Of a stretch of DNA of 36,101 bases, positions 19,561-32,200 are shown piece after piece. The stretch's first letter is position 1. Every line of letters begins with the position of its first letter. The DNA is from Diphasiastrum complanatum (Eukaryota; Streptophyta; Lycopodiopsida; Lycopodiales; Lycopodiaceae), in contig MU835812.1 in assembly GCA_029204225.1 (NCBI GenBank), forward strand, positions 1 to 36,101, read 5' to 3'. A program made the translations under genes and the position numbers. The notes beneath the pieces were generated by a model. It did not search any database and was not told the origin of the DNA. It was given only the letters and a program-made list of their open reading frames with translations.

Positions 19561-19809
19561 CTACCTTGTGTAATCAATGTACTAGTGCTTGCATCAACGA
19601 CGTTACATGTTTCACGTAAAAAACATCACACGCATCCCAACATCTGCTATCCTTGCGACTGATAGCAAGTCCTGCTGCAATGTAGGTACGAACAAAACAT
19701 CTTTGAGTCGTCTGTCTCTACCGTTTGTGTTGAGCCACAACGAACCAATACCATCCACTTGATGTCTCGAAACATCTCCAAGAATAATAAATCTTGATAG
19801 ATCTATAGT

Positions 19810-20945
19810 TCAAAAGTCAGACATTATTCGTCTTGATGTAACGAAGTGTGAGGTTGCTCCTGAATCAAGGATTACCTCCTGTGTGTCAGGTGTCGATACT
19901 GCACACATGTCTGCACATATGTAGGTGGTCAAATTTCTATGATTCGATCTTTCTTCGTCAATCTTTGAGCTTTTTGGCTCTTCAAAGTAGGATGAACTAT
20001 TATTATTCTCCCGTTTGCCTTGAGGTTGTTTGTTTCTTGGAATCTGGTAACAGTCCATGGCTGCATGACCCTTCTTGTGACAACGGATACACTCAATCTT
20101 CGGATTGAGCCAGCAAGAATCGACAATATGTCCTTCACGTCTGCATCTCATGCATGTTTTCTTGTCGCCATTCTGCTTTTTAGGCTTTTCTTTGTTCTTC
20201 CAATCGCATTTGTTGGCTTCCTCTGCTTGCTGGTCTCAATCATGCCTTCAGTCTGACTCCCTTAGACTTGAACGGTTTCTTTGGATTCTCCTTGTTTCCG
20301 TAGAGAGCTTGATCAGAAACGTCCTTGTGATCAAGGTGCTCATGATCTTCAACTTCTTCTCGAATCTCGATCACTGCCTTTTCGAGTGTCATAGCTGGAT
20401 CCTTTGCTAGCAACATTCGGGTTGTCTGGAAGGATCTTGGTAAAGCTCTTAACATATAGGTGAGCTGCTTCTCTGCTGATATTGCATTCTCTGTTCTGGC
20501 ACTGTGTAATGAGAGGAAGAGATCCTCATCTTTCTGATAAAGGAGGTAAGGTCTCTGCCATCCCATCGCAGATTTGTCAACAGATCTTCAAGAAGCATGA
20601 TTTGGCTTCATGATTTCATCTGAAATCTAGTAAGCAATGTATTCCACATCTCTCTTGCATTAGAGAGTGTCGTGAGGTCAAGTGTGAGGCTATCCTCGAT
20701 GGACAATGACAGCACAACTGCTGCCTTGTCATTCTTCTCTCTCCATTCTCATAGCTCTTTGTCTGTAGTTGTAGGCATCTCTTTGGTGTCGTCTACCCAG
20801 GGCCATAGCCCTTCTCCCTTCAATATGAGAGAGGTCTTTATCTTCCATGCTAGGAAGTTCGACTCTGATGAGTCAAGGGTTGTACAGATATTTGATTGTA
20901 TACTGCTTATTGAAGCCATTGCTATAAACTGTGTTCTCACTTGCT
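19810..20945 (-). pseudogene. Element C: gag with two zinc knuckles and protease
   Basis: Gag starts near 20940 (MASISSIQSN, then FLAWKIKTSLILKGEGLWPWV). It continues at 20240-20566 (AEKQLTYMLRALPRSFQTT; EKAVIEIREE) after stops and frameshifts. Two CX2CX4HX4C knuckles follow at 20030-20155: C-CRREGHIVDSC and CIRCHKKGHAAMDC. The protease motif is VILDSGATSHFV near 19845. This is a typical Copia layout, with protease following the nucleocapsid. The interruptions rule out a full polyprotein. Confidence 0.88.
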
Positions 20946-21036
20946 AATGGTTCCTTGTCTTGAATGCTTTGCCTCCTAGATTTGATAGCTTTGCGTCTAT
21001 GTCAGACTATAAGAAGCTCTGATTACCGACTCTGCT

Positions 21037-21048
21037 GCTCTGATACCA
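21037..21048 (-). other. Primer binding site of element C (tRNA-iMet)
   Basis: Minus-strand TGGTATCAGAGC lies after LTR-end CA and a four-base spacer TTAG. Confidence 0.9.
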
Positions 21049-21052
21049 CTAA

Positions 21053-21687
21053 TGGATTCGCCTTCTATACAAATGAAATGCGATCAATTGATGTGAACAC
21101 TACGCGATGAATTCGGATGGAGTTCGGATATGATTGCTGGCCACTTCCCGCTATATCATTCCTACAATCCTCTTGAATGTAGACAGAAACTGCTGACCTA
21201 CGTTTAAGTTAATTCAGCATTCAACAAGATTGAACCTATGTGCGGAATAGATAAAATAAGCGAATGAGACACATAAACAATAAGCAAACAATAATTCAGT
21301 CGGGATCAGACAATTTAGAGTAATATGTGCATGACGGCTACAACATCATCTATTGCCCCTCTTGGTTTAAGCATTATGTGACAGACCCACACAACGCATT
21401 GGCATGAGAGAAGCGGTGTTCTCCCATGAACAGTGTCTCACTTACTAGCAGACTACTAGGATCTCTGTGGAGCCTGCTTACAATGGCTCGCTCACTCAGA
21501 CTTCTCTATTCTGTATTTTTTGTCTATCTGTAATCATGTATATATTTTGGTGCATCTAGCAATTGTCTATGTTTATAGTAATATCTTGATTAGATAGATT
21601 GAACAATCTAAAACTAATCATAGATTACAAGAGCGGCAGATTAGGCACGTCCTAATGTTCTTCTATTGACGTCATCATATCATATCA
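21053..21687 (-). repeat. Element C 5' LTR (outer boundary approximate)
   Basis: The inner edge is fixed by the PBS (plus strand TGGATTCGCC). The outer edge is put at CATATCA near 21687 because the next sequence matches element D's leader and the length of about 635 bp is normal; there is no second copy to confirm it. A minus-strand TATA-like ACTATAAACATAG is near 21567-21579. Confidence 0.6.
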
Positions 21688-22048
21688 GGGATTTGTACTT
21701 TACGATACTTCTTTGATCTTCTCGGTCCTTTCGAGCGTGAGGTGTTGACAGTATTCGACCTTCGGGTGTCTCAAACATTTTCATTTCGTGTCGTTCGCAT
21801 TTTGTCTTCGAGGTCTTTGAGTTCTTCATTTTTTGAGGTCTTTGAGATCTTCGTTTTCGAGGTCGTTGTCTTTGTTTTTGAGGTCTTTGAGATCTTCATT
21901 TTTTGAGGTCTTTGAGTTCTTCGAGATATTCGTCAGGCTGGGAGTCAAGAGCTAGTAGAGTTTTGGTAATAGAAACACTTTGTTTCTTCAAACGTGTGCA
22001 CCATTAAAGCATAAAGGGAACATGTGCACCTATCAAAGGAAATCAGCT
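21688..22048 (-). repeat. Element D leader with tandem GAGGTCTTTGAG repeats
   Basis: This lies between element C's LTR and a second PBS. At 21810-21925 the motif GAGGTCTTTGAG(T/A)(T/C)TTC recurs five to six times at 25-35-base spacing, separated by ATTTTTT or GTTTTC. On the minus strand some copies read ELKDLK, but stops and shifts interrupt any frame. Confidence 0.7.
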
Positions 22049-22060
22049 GCTCTGATACCA
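22049..22060 (-). other. Primer binding site of element D (tRNA-iMet)
   Basis: A minus-strand TGGTATCAGAGCAGC is preceded by TAATATT and the putative LTR end GAGTCA. Confidence 0.85.
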
Positions 22061-22067
22061 AATATTA

Positions 22068-22448
22068 TGACTCCCTTAGATCTTCGATTTCCTTGAAGGT
22101 TGACACAAACCCCATACCAGTGACGATGCACCGAATCTGCCGCCCATCCATAGGGTCACAACCAACCCACCCCCATGTACAGGGAAGATATCGACATCAC
22201 AAGCCTGATCAAGCCTCCTGCGATAACCGGCATCCCATACCACTAGCCATCGCCCTTGGCTCTCCCTAGCACACATCTCTTGGCTTGGAGATACATCTTG
22301 GCTAATGCACGTGCTCTCCATCAACCAACTCCTGGGTAGACTGAGTGAATGAAAAAGGAAGACTCCACCACTGTATAGGCATAGCATAGTGGGTCCCATC
22401 AAGCACGTGACCACCTAGGATGGTGACATGTGGCACCAAAACATGTCA
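22068..22448 (-). repeat. Putative 5' LTR of element D
   Basis: The inner edge TGACTCCC at 22068 is set by the PBS. The outer edge is uncertain: ATGTCA at 22448 gives a TGAC/GTCA terminal pair and 381 bp, but other GTCA sites follow at 22459 and about 22478. No second copy is in the window. Confidence 0.4.
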
Positions 22449-22622
22449 ATAACGCGTCATGCCCCTTGAAGGCCGTCATTGAAGGGTGTACCGTTATGGT
22501 ACATAACAACTACCTAACTAGTTGATCATTCCAAACTCCAGGGGATGGAATAACCAAGCCAACTTCCAATACACCTTGGGGCATTTCTACACCAAGGACC
22601 ACCATTCAATCGACCCCACGGT

Positions 22623-22970
22623 GTGCCAAGCGGCCCTCAATTGCAAGGAACTCCCTTTTCTCAGTTCCCTCGAGTTCCATTGGGACTGTACCTTAGGTTC
22701 CTTGTTTTCCCCAGTTTAAAATGCCAAGGCCAGTTAACCGTGGCAAGGATATACTATAGAGCGGCAATGACAACATCCCAGCATGCAACACGAGTGGAGG
22801 AGTGGCAACATTCTCAATGGTTGCTCCGTAGCTCACATGTGCTTGGGCCACTCAAAGATAATACCACTCTTCTAGACCAAGCTATGGAAGGCTACGACAA
22901 AATCATCCAAGAAATCATAAAACACAATGAAGAGCTAGATGTCGAGCTGCAAGAATCACTATTCAAATGA
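22623..22970 (+). CDS. Unrecognised ORF, probably the tail of a plus-strand retroelement
   Basis: A 115-codon frame whose second half looks protein-like: RVEEWQHSQWLLRSSHVLG, then DQAMEGYDKIIQEIIKHNEE, a likely amphipathic or coiled helix rich in Glu, Ile and Asp. I recognise no domain. The stop is followed 20 bases later by GGCGGGGGAG and TGTGGGGGTTGG, the arrangement of a polypurine tract and a 3' LTR. That context suggests the last coding segment of a retroelement whose upstream part was replaced by element D. The start codon is arbitrary, and the sequence just upstream is also open in another frame. Confidence 0.35.
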   Translation: MPSGPQLQGTPFSQFPRVPLGLYLRFLVFPSLKCQGQLTVARIYYRAAMTTSQHATRVEEWQHSQWLLRSSHVLGPLKDNTTLLDQAMEGYDKIIQEIIKHNEELDVELQESLFK

Positions 22971-22998
22971 AGTGCCATGGGACTAGGAACCAAGTAGC

Positions 22999-23020
22999 GG
23001 CGGGGGAGTGTGGGGGTTGG
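22999..23020 (+). other. PPT/LTR-start-like junction
   Basis: GGCGGGGGAG is followed directly by TGTGGGGGTTGG at about 23009. The sequence after it (23009-about 23250) may be the beginning of a 3' LTR, but no second copy is present. Confidence 0.45.
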
Positions 23021-23531
23021 AATACAAGGTCTAAGGGGCATTTTAATGGAGCTCGGGAGAGTTCAGGAAAGGAGTGCCTTTTAAGGAAGGAACCTATGTA
23101 CATAATTATTTTGGTAATTAATTTTGTTTAATTAATGGCTCAAGTATGGCATCCTACATATACAAGCTCATCTTGAAGAGCTGTCAGTAGTTGGTTATGA
23201 TAGACCCCAGTTTGACATCCTACGAGTATAAGTCCAACTTGTGGTGCCATTAGTCACTAGGGGGCAAGAAAACAATTTTGGCAAGTCTCAAGGTTTAAAC
23301 TTTGACTTAAAAAATGTTTGTAAAAGTCAAAGTCAAGTTTTCAAAAAGGAACTTGCATTGTATATTGAGACTTGAAATGTCTTGTCCCATAAGCAAATGT
23401 GGAAAGGGAATTCCACAAGCTCTTTTACTTGTTGAGAAAGCATCTCCAAGGCTCTTAGGACCAAGCCCTACTCCCTGTACTACATACACCATACGACTTA
23501 GGAGGAGGTGGATGAAGTCATCTTCTTCTTG

Positions 23532-25030
<1,499 letters not shown>

Positions 25031-25063
25031 AGATGAGTTTACATCACCTTGGGCCCCATGGCT

Positions 25064-25810
25064 TTAGTTAGTAGTAATGGTTCTTGAACGTTGGGGTTCA
25101 CACTCCTCATCAGAGCCTTCGTCTTCTTCTTGGATGGCATCATCCATGTCAACACGTAAGGTAGCATAGGTTTCAGGTGGTCTAAGTTCATGCCTAATGG
25201 ATTTTGGGAGGCCAGCCATGAACCATATTAACACGGCCTCATCATGTGCTAGGTGAGTAGGGCATTCAATTTTAAGACGTTTGAGGCATTTGATGTAATC
25301 ACGTACCCTCTCATTCTTCCTCATCTTGATCTTACTTAGCAGTTAGAATGGGCTCTCTAGGAATCTAAATGATTTAAATCGTTTGACGAATGAATCCTCG
25401 AGGGATTCCCACTCGTTTCGTTCATGTCATTCAAGATTGAAATACCATTCACGAGCTGCATTAGTGAGAGTCATGCTAAAGAGACTAAGTTTCTCTTTCG
25501 TGGTTGTTTCTCCATAGACTTCAAATGCTTTCTCATACATTTGAAGATAACGTGCAGACTTGGTAGTACCATTATACCATGGTAGATCTAGTTGAGGGGC
25601 TTGTCGATTATGTGAGATGGCTCCTGACATTGGTACAATATAGGCTACATCGTTGGATATCGTTTGAGCTCCTTGTGCCTCAGGTGGTGCTGGTTTCTCT
25701 TGAGGTAGATTCGGGTTATTAGTAGTGATGTTGAATTGTTCTTGGAGGTTCCGAGGTTGGGGATGACTAATTGAAGGTTCTTGATCTCCAAGTGAACTCT
25801 CTTCTTCTCT
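25064..25810 (-). pseudogene. Ty3-like (Retrotrans_gag type) gag remnant
   Basis: On the minus strand, 25427-25630 reads LDLPWYNGTTKSARYLQMYE, then EKLSLFSMTLTNAAREWYFN. After a stop it continues with a VKRF-like stretch, and 25064-25324 reads MRKNERVRDYIKCLKRLKIE and FMAGLPKSIRHELRP. The pattern of a capsid helix ending in A-x-x-W-Y/F followed by ESVRDYI-like sequence is that of Ty3/Gypsy-type retrotransposon gag proteins. A hydrophilic PQ-rich N-terminus is readable to about 25810. No zinc knuckle, pol or LTRs are found, and the frame is broken, so it is an isolated relic. Confidence 0.78.
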
Positions 25811-26149
25811 TTAGATCCTAGATCCAGTCTTTTGACCTAATCTGAGTCGCATCCAAACAAAGATCCCTTTCTAATTTTGTAACTTGGGAGAGATCCTCTG
25901 GGGAAAGCAACAAGACTACTCAGATCTGGGAATTCTTGGATCCACACATGTGAAATACAATAGGGTACTATTTTTGTATGGATAACAATTTCATTATATT
26001 TTATGTTCGATGTTTGATCAGGTTCTTAGTGAGTTTGCATCTCTTTCATTAAGTAGATGTTGATTTTTCCACGTTGGCAAGATTGGTAGATTTGATCTAT
26101 TATCAACCCAAGACCATTTTAAGGAATTGGATCTTAATTAGTCTGAAAT

Positions 26150-27420
26150 TCTTCACATGGGAATGTAAGTGCTCAATAATAGGAAATGGGAACTCTAGAT
26201 GTTGGGAGTAAGCTTGGGAAACCACAAAGATAGAGGTCGAGAAATTAGAAATGGGAAATTTAGAAGTGGATTTTAGATCTGGGAATCAAATCTTGGGAGT
26301 TTGATGTTAAGATCTGGGGAAGACTGGTGGTTGGGAATGTGGGTTTGTGAACAAGAGAATTTGCAAAACTGGGAATGTGAGAACAAAGTGAGTGGATCTT
26401 GGAAATATGGGCCTAAAGATTTAAAATGAAAAGAACTCGGGAATTAGAAAACCAAGGGTGAAGTAATGGAAGGTTGGGGATTGCAGGCTAAGTCTAGATT
26501 TGATAATATGAAATTGGAAAATATAGGTATTGGGAGTATGGAAGGGTTAGAGTTGGGGAACATAAAAGATTTGTGAATGTGAATCTGGGGAATGCAAAAT
26601 GGTGAATTGGGAAATATAGATCTTGAAGAAAAATTGGGCAATATGGGTTGGGGAATCAAGATGGAAATAAAACCAGAGCACAGATGAGAAACTTGGATAG
26701 GGGAAATGGGAATGATGACCTGATGATGTCTTAGTACATTTCCAAATTGGGATCCACCAACTGTGAATGCTTCTATAGTTCGAGAATTCAAATCGGGGAA
26801 TGTAACTTGAGGGAAAAAAAATTTATGATGGTTGTTGATGGGTTGGAAATTTAGATTCACCAATTTGGCTAGTGATGTAGGTTGGATGGATGAGTTCAAA
26901 TCCTTGATGGCGAACTCAGATGGCCAAGATTGGGAACTTAAAATGATTTTGGGAATTCAGGGTGCTAGGAGTGAAATTTTGCAAGATCGAAAGATCTCTT
27001 GGGATTTCAGGTTCCCCCTCTTGGGGATTTAAATATCCATATCAGATCTCTCAGATCTCAAAGTGGCGAACCTAGATCTTGAAATTTGAAGCTTGTAGAT
27101 CAAAAAATGTGTTTTTGGGAATATACAATTTTTAGTCTGATTTTGTGGGATTTTATGTTCGCCTCACTCAAGTTAAGCTCATCATGATTGGGGAACTCAA
27201 CCTGCAACTTGACAAGCCTAGATCTCTAGTAAATCTTGAGAAAGTACAGTTGGGAAATGTACAAGTCCCAAACTCACCTGGCTGATACAAATCTGGGAAT
27301 GTACAAATCTGACTTTTGGCTTGCACTTGGGGAATGATCTGATGGAGTTTGTACTCCCCTTGACCACAGTAGATAGAACACATGTGAAACTAATCATTGG
27401 TAGGTGGGGGGAATTTATAA
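26150..27420. repeat. Degenerate array of GGGAAT/GGGGAA motifs
   Basis: The words TTGGGAAT, TGGGAATGT and GGGGAAC recur about every 20-40 bases on the plus strand over roughly 1.2 kb, often preceded by ATCT and followed by TAGA or GTGA. Strict periodicity is lost. The 151-codon minus-strand frame at 26444-26899, rich in FPN and IPI, simply reflects this composition. It may be an eroded minisatellite or an LTR/leader of the neighbouring gag relic. Confidence 0.6.
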
Positions 27421-28019
27421 GTATAGTCGTTAGGCCAAAAGTACAAAAAATCAAGATTTTCACACTTTTCAATGTACAACAATGAAGCCTTGGGATCTAG
27501 GTCCGCCCTCTGGGTAGTGTATAGTTCTCAGATGGATCTATCAATGATGAAGGAGGTGAACCAAGATGGGCTAATGATAAGGTTGTAGAGATAGAAACAT
27601 CTAGAACTTTAAGGTTAGTTTTCTAGAGGAGGGTTCATGGTTTGGGTTCACCCTCTGGAAAATAGTTTCAGCAGGTAATGATGGCCTTAAACTGAAGTGG
27701 GTGAACTTAGATAACAAGTTTTGCACTCCTAGGAAATAAAAACAGGTTCTGGAGGTCTTTCCTTAGTAAAATTTTTAAATTTTATGGTTCAGGTTCGCCT
27801 CTCTGATATGTTGTAGTTTAATGTCTGCTTGATCTATGTTGAAACAGGCGAAAGTCAAAACCACCCCTCTGGAAACCTATTTGGCAGCTTGCCTCTATTC
27901 TCACACAATCAGTTTTGGGAAAGCACTTTCACAACAGATTCAAAAACAGATTAGAGGCTGACTGTTTTGTGAAAAAATATTACTTTATAATAGGCCCACA
28001 TCCATATGCTCAAAACATA
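27421..28019. other. Unassigned sequence with a recurring TTCRCCYCTCTGG motif
   Basis: Variants of GGTTCACCCTCTGGA occur near 27509, 27645, 27790 and 27880, suggesting a further eroded repeat. No gene is recognised. Confidence 0.4.
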
Positions 28020-28024
28020 CAAAT
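28020..28024. other. Target site duplication of element B, left copy
   Basis: CAAAT directly precedes the left LTR and is repeated at 34059-34063. Five bases is the usual Copia integrase spacing. Confidence 0.95.
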
Positions 28025-28674
28025 TGTGAAAGATTTCAGATCCTTAAGATCCAATCTAGTTGAATGATCTTTGGTTAGAAAGAGAAATACACTACCAATT
28101 TCACCAATGTAGAAAAATCAGCATCTACACACAATTTGAGATGCAAACACTAATAGAACTTGATCAAACTTGAATGAAATGATTATGTACTGTTGATGTC
28201 CGTACAAAACCAGCAAGCTACTGTATTTCACATGTGTGGATCCAAAAATAGCAAATATAGATCATTCTACACATAGAATTGCAAGCAATCACCAAGATAG
28301 TGCACCAATGGATAGTAGAACCCAAGAGAACCATGTATAAGCATGAAATGAGATAGAGAAGAGAGAAGATGACTCTCTCCACGAGTTACATCCTTTTATA
28401 GCAGGTCCAAACCCTATTTGGCCACTTGGCTTTCCCACCAAAATGCTAACCCTACCAATTTTGGGTCTAGATTCAATGTACCCAACTTATTCAAATTGAA
28501 TCTACTCAAACTCGCATTCTATCTTTCCCACACTTTCAAAAAGTGTTTATTCAAATGAAATTTAGACTAATGAACTTTGAAAAGTCAACCTCTAAGTCTA
28601 AAACAAGTTTTGTCCTCAATATGCCAAATATGAAAATATTGCAAAATGTGATGAAACTAGTTGAATCTTTCACA
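28025..28674 (-). repeat. Element B 3' LTR
   Basis: Termini TGTGAAAGATT and AATCTTTCACA form a perfect 11-bp inverted repeat. It is identical to the 5' LTR except at about eight positions, at least two of which are CpG transitions (CATGTG/CACGTG and ACGAG/ACAAG). Confidence 0.97.
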
Positions 28675-29254
28675 CTCCCTCTTCAACTAGTTTTAGCATA
28701 GACTTTGATAATACTCCAAGTGAAGTCCTATGCTTCATGAACAAGTCTTTTCCCAATGCTTTGGTGAAGATATCAGCCACACATTCCCTTGAAGACACAT
28801 GTTGAAGCTCCACCTCCTTTGCAATGACTCGCTCCCTCACAAAATGATATTGTATCTCAATATGCTTGCTCCTAGCATGAAAGATAGGATTGGATGCCAT
28901 TCTTTGGGTCGATTGATTGTCACAAAAGATGATTGGGCTCTCTGAAAAATCCATCAAGTGAAGATCATCGATCATCCTTTTGATCCATACCATCTCCTTT
29001 GTGCAATGTGTAAGAGCTTTGTACTCGGCCTCACTAGATGACAATGAGATAGTGGCTTGTTTCTTTGACATCCATGATATAGCTCCATCACCTATGAAAA
29101 TACAATAAGAACTAATGGATTTCCTATCCATTACATCTCCAGCATAGTCCGAATCTGAAAATCCAAAAAGATTAGGTGATGATCCCTCATACAATATGCC
29201 AAAATCTCGAGTTCGAATGATGTACCTCAAAACTCGCTTTCCTAGCTTCCAATG
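28670..29254 (-). pseudogene. Element B: RNase H domain (out of frame with the main ORF)
   Basis: The homology starts at HWKLGKRVLRYI (29254 downward); an ATG-initiated frame covers 29230-28670. All acidic catalytic positions of Copia RNase H are present: SDSDYAGD, the Glu in SSSEAEYKA, CDNQSTQ and the Asp in VADIFTK. The domain is intact to its C-terminus, and its stop TGA (28670-28672) comes from the first bases of the LTR. The frame differs from the upstream ORF, which ends at 29242, so the two overlap for about 13 bases. Translation would need a frameshift or its own initiation. In a normal Copia this domain is joined to RT; here RT is missing just before HWK. I list it as a pseudogene only because no upstream start is evident. 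Confidence 0.85.
28675..28684 (-). other. Polypurine tract of element B
   Basis: Minus-strand GAAGAGGGAG lies immediately against the 3' LTR. It also encodes the EEG of the last RNase H residues. Confidence 0.92.
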
Positions 29255-32200
29255 CTCCTAGCATAGTTTTTGCCAATAGAACTTTGATCCATCATAAGAA
29301 TGATCTTCTTCCTAAGAATAGATCTCCTTTCAACGATCATGTAATGCTCAAAATAGAAACAACCATAATTGATATAGAGAATAGTGTCCACTTGGGATGC
29401 TTCACTATTTCTTACATCAATTTTACATGTAAAAATGTGACTAGAACATGAAGAATCAAATAGAATGTAAATGAAATGATTCCACCATGCTTCCAAATCT
29501 GAACTCTCTGGAAAAATACAGCAAACAAACAATAAATGTGAGTGATCAACTTTTGCTTGCATGTCTCCTCCTTCTTTGTCCTTTGTTGCCATGTATCCAC
29601 CATGATACTCCATGAATGAGCCTCCATCTTCATCTTGCCACAAGAAACCATCAAACCTTGGAAATCCATGAGTAGGTGAGTACATTAATGATGCAAATCC
29701 AGCACCACATGACTCCATAAACCAAGTAGTTTTCACTAGTCCATCTTCAAGATCTAGTTGACACAAGAAAATGACCATGAATTCACCAAAAATTGACAAT
29801 CTCCAAGTATTGGCACCAAGTAGCTCAACACTTGAGAACTTAGCCATGGATGAGTGACATAATGAACCTCCAATAGCTTCATTTCCATCAACAAAATCAG
29901 CCAAGAATGCTAGTACAAATCCAACATCAAAACAATGCTCACCAATGTAGCTAGTTTGACCATATCTTGACAATTTGCACACATCCACATGAAATTGCTC
30001 AAACATGAGATAGAACAAGTAAAGTAAACTTGACCAACACTTCCTTGCTGCTCCTTTGACCTTACTTGAGTCTTCAATATGCTGCAAAAACATATCCATA
30101 ACACCTTTGCCAATTACCTCTCCTTTGATGCTCTTGACTAGCTCCAAATTGCCAACTTCCCTTTTGACTAGTTGAAGCGCTTTGAGATCAACCTCTTGAT
30201 CTTCAACTTGACCATCAAAGTCATTGAACAAACTTTGTTTTCCAGATCCATTACTTGATTTTACAGCAAGATAACATCCATCCACTTGCATCATTCCATG
30301 TACACAAGAAAATCTTCCAAAAGATGTTCCACTCTTCATAAGAGATCGATACTCAAGATCCATTGCTTGGAACCACTCCTCTTCTTTCCTTGCTTGATGT
30401 ACACTTGTAGGCTCATCCAAAGAGGTTAGGAAAGCAGCATAATTTCCAGAAACTACTTGCTTACCCTTTTGATCATATGTGAGCCTTGAAGGTACTTGTC
30501 TTTCTCTTGATGTTCTCCTTGGCTTTTGACTTGATGAAGGTCCATCATCACCACCATCCAAAGTAGGATCCTTCTCATCAACATCAAGAATGTTAGATCC
30601 ATCTACTTTACCATCAATCATGCTTGAAGACACCTTTGGAATGTTTCCCTCATCAAAAATGACATCTCTACCAACAATCACTTTGTTAGTAGAAGGAATG
30701 TAAACCTTGTAGGCTTTACTCACCTCACTATATCCAACAAAAATACCTCTTCTTGAAGATGGATCCTCCTCGGTCCTATCATCAAGAGTAATGTTGACAT
30801 AGCATGTGCATCCAAAGGTTCTTAGAAAGTTGACACTCGGCCTCCTCTTGAATAGCATCTCAAAAGGTGTCCTTCCATCCAAAATAGCACTTGGCCACCT
30901 ATTGCACAAGAAATTGGCACACAACAAAGCTTGATCCCAAAATGGTTTGTCAAGATTAGCACTTAACCTCATAGCTTTAGCACTTTCACATAAAGTTCTA
31001 TTCTTCCTTTCAGCCACTCCATTTTGTTGTGGGGTCCTTGATGTTGTATACTCCTTCTTGATCCCATGCTCATCACAAAAGGCCTTGAACTTGTTAGATA
31101 TGTACTCACCACCATTGTCACCTCTCAAGCACTTGATCTTTGTGGAGAATTGGTTCTCCCTTGCATTCTTGAACTTGACAAAGACATCATACACTTCATC
31201 CTTGATCTTTAGTAGATAGATCCAACAAAATCTACTAAAATCATCAATGAATGTTACATACATCTTAGCTCCACTATTGCTAATTGTAGTAAATCCATTA
31301 ATATCCGAATGTACAAGTTGAAAAGGCTTTGTAGATCTAGAAATAGATCTAGTATAAGGTAGTCTATGTGACTTAGACAAAGCACAAGACTCACAAACAT
31401 GCTTGTCATTACTTAAGGAACTTGGAAGACCAATCACAACCTTCTTCCTTGCCATTACCTCCAATGACTTGAAGTTGAGGTGTCCCATCCTTTTGTGCCA
31501 AACCTCTTGAATAGAAATTTGCTCCCTTGCAACACATCCAACTTGGTTAGCAATAACACAAGCATCAAGTTTGAACAACTTCCCTTGCCTTTTACCTTTT
31601 CCAATCAAGACATCCTTCCTTTTGATCAAACAAGCATCTCCATCAAACTCCACCTTGAGGTCCTTACTTAGCATTTGACTCACACTAAGCAAATTCTTGG
31701 TAATAGATGGAATAAACAAGACATCCTCCAAATGAACATTCCTATTTGTAGAGAGAGAAATAGGAATTGTGCCAATCCCTTTGATTGCACACTCACCATC
31801 ATTGGCCGTGTAGATCACCCTCTTGTCATCTCCATATGCCAACAAAGAAGTGAAGTACTCTTTGTGAAAGGTCATGTGTGAACTTGCTCCACTATCAATC
31901 CACCAAGGATCTAGATCTCCATCATTAGCAAGCATACATGAAGACATCACAAAAGCATCATCATTCGCATCTTGCACATCCAAACCATCCTCATCAAGAG
32001 TAAGATTACCTTGCTTGTCTCCTTGATCTCTCTTCTTCTTGTAGCACTCACTTGCAAAGTGTCTTTTGATGCCACAATAGAAGCACTTGAGATTTGATCT
32101 ATCATTCTTTTTGCCACTTGAAGAAGCATCCACTTGATCTTGCCCTTTAGGACACTCGCTTTTGGTTTTGCCCTTGAATTTGCCCTTTGTGAACATAACA

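Larger units (their letters stand above)
17470..21687 (-). mobile_element. Element C: truncated Ty1/Copia retrotransposon with 5' LTR only
   Basis: The minus-strand order is 5' LTR (21053-about 21687), PBS (21037-21048), gag, zinc knuckles, protease, integrase, RT, start of RNase H, then breakdown near 17470. The gag-PR-IN-RT-RH order makes it Ty1/Copia. It is unrelated in detail to A/B: two zinc knuckles and a different integrase and linker. The 3' end and 3' LTR are missing and all domains carry lesions, so it is dead. Confidence 0.88.

Noticed and set aside
22076-22414. 112-codon minus-strand ORF
   Set aside because: It falls within the putative element D LTR and has no recognisable domain.
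26444-26899. 151-codon minus-strand ORF rich in FPN/IPI
   Set aside because: It reflects the GGGAA motif array; no domain, start context or conservation supports it.
30947-31881. Plus-strand ORFs across element B
   Set aside because: They are antisense shadows of the intact gag-pol frame.
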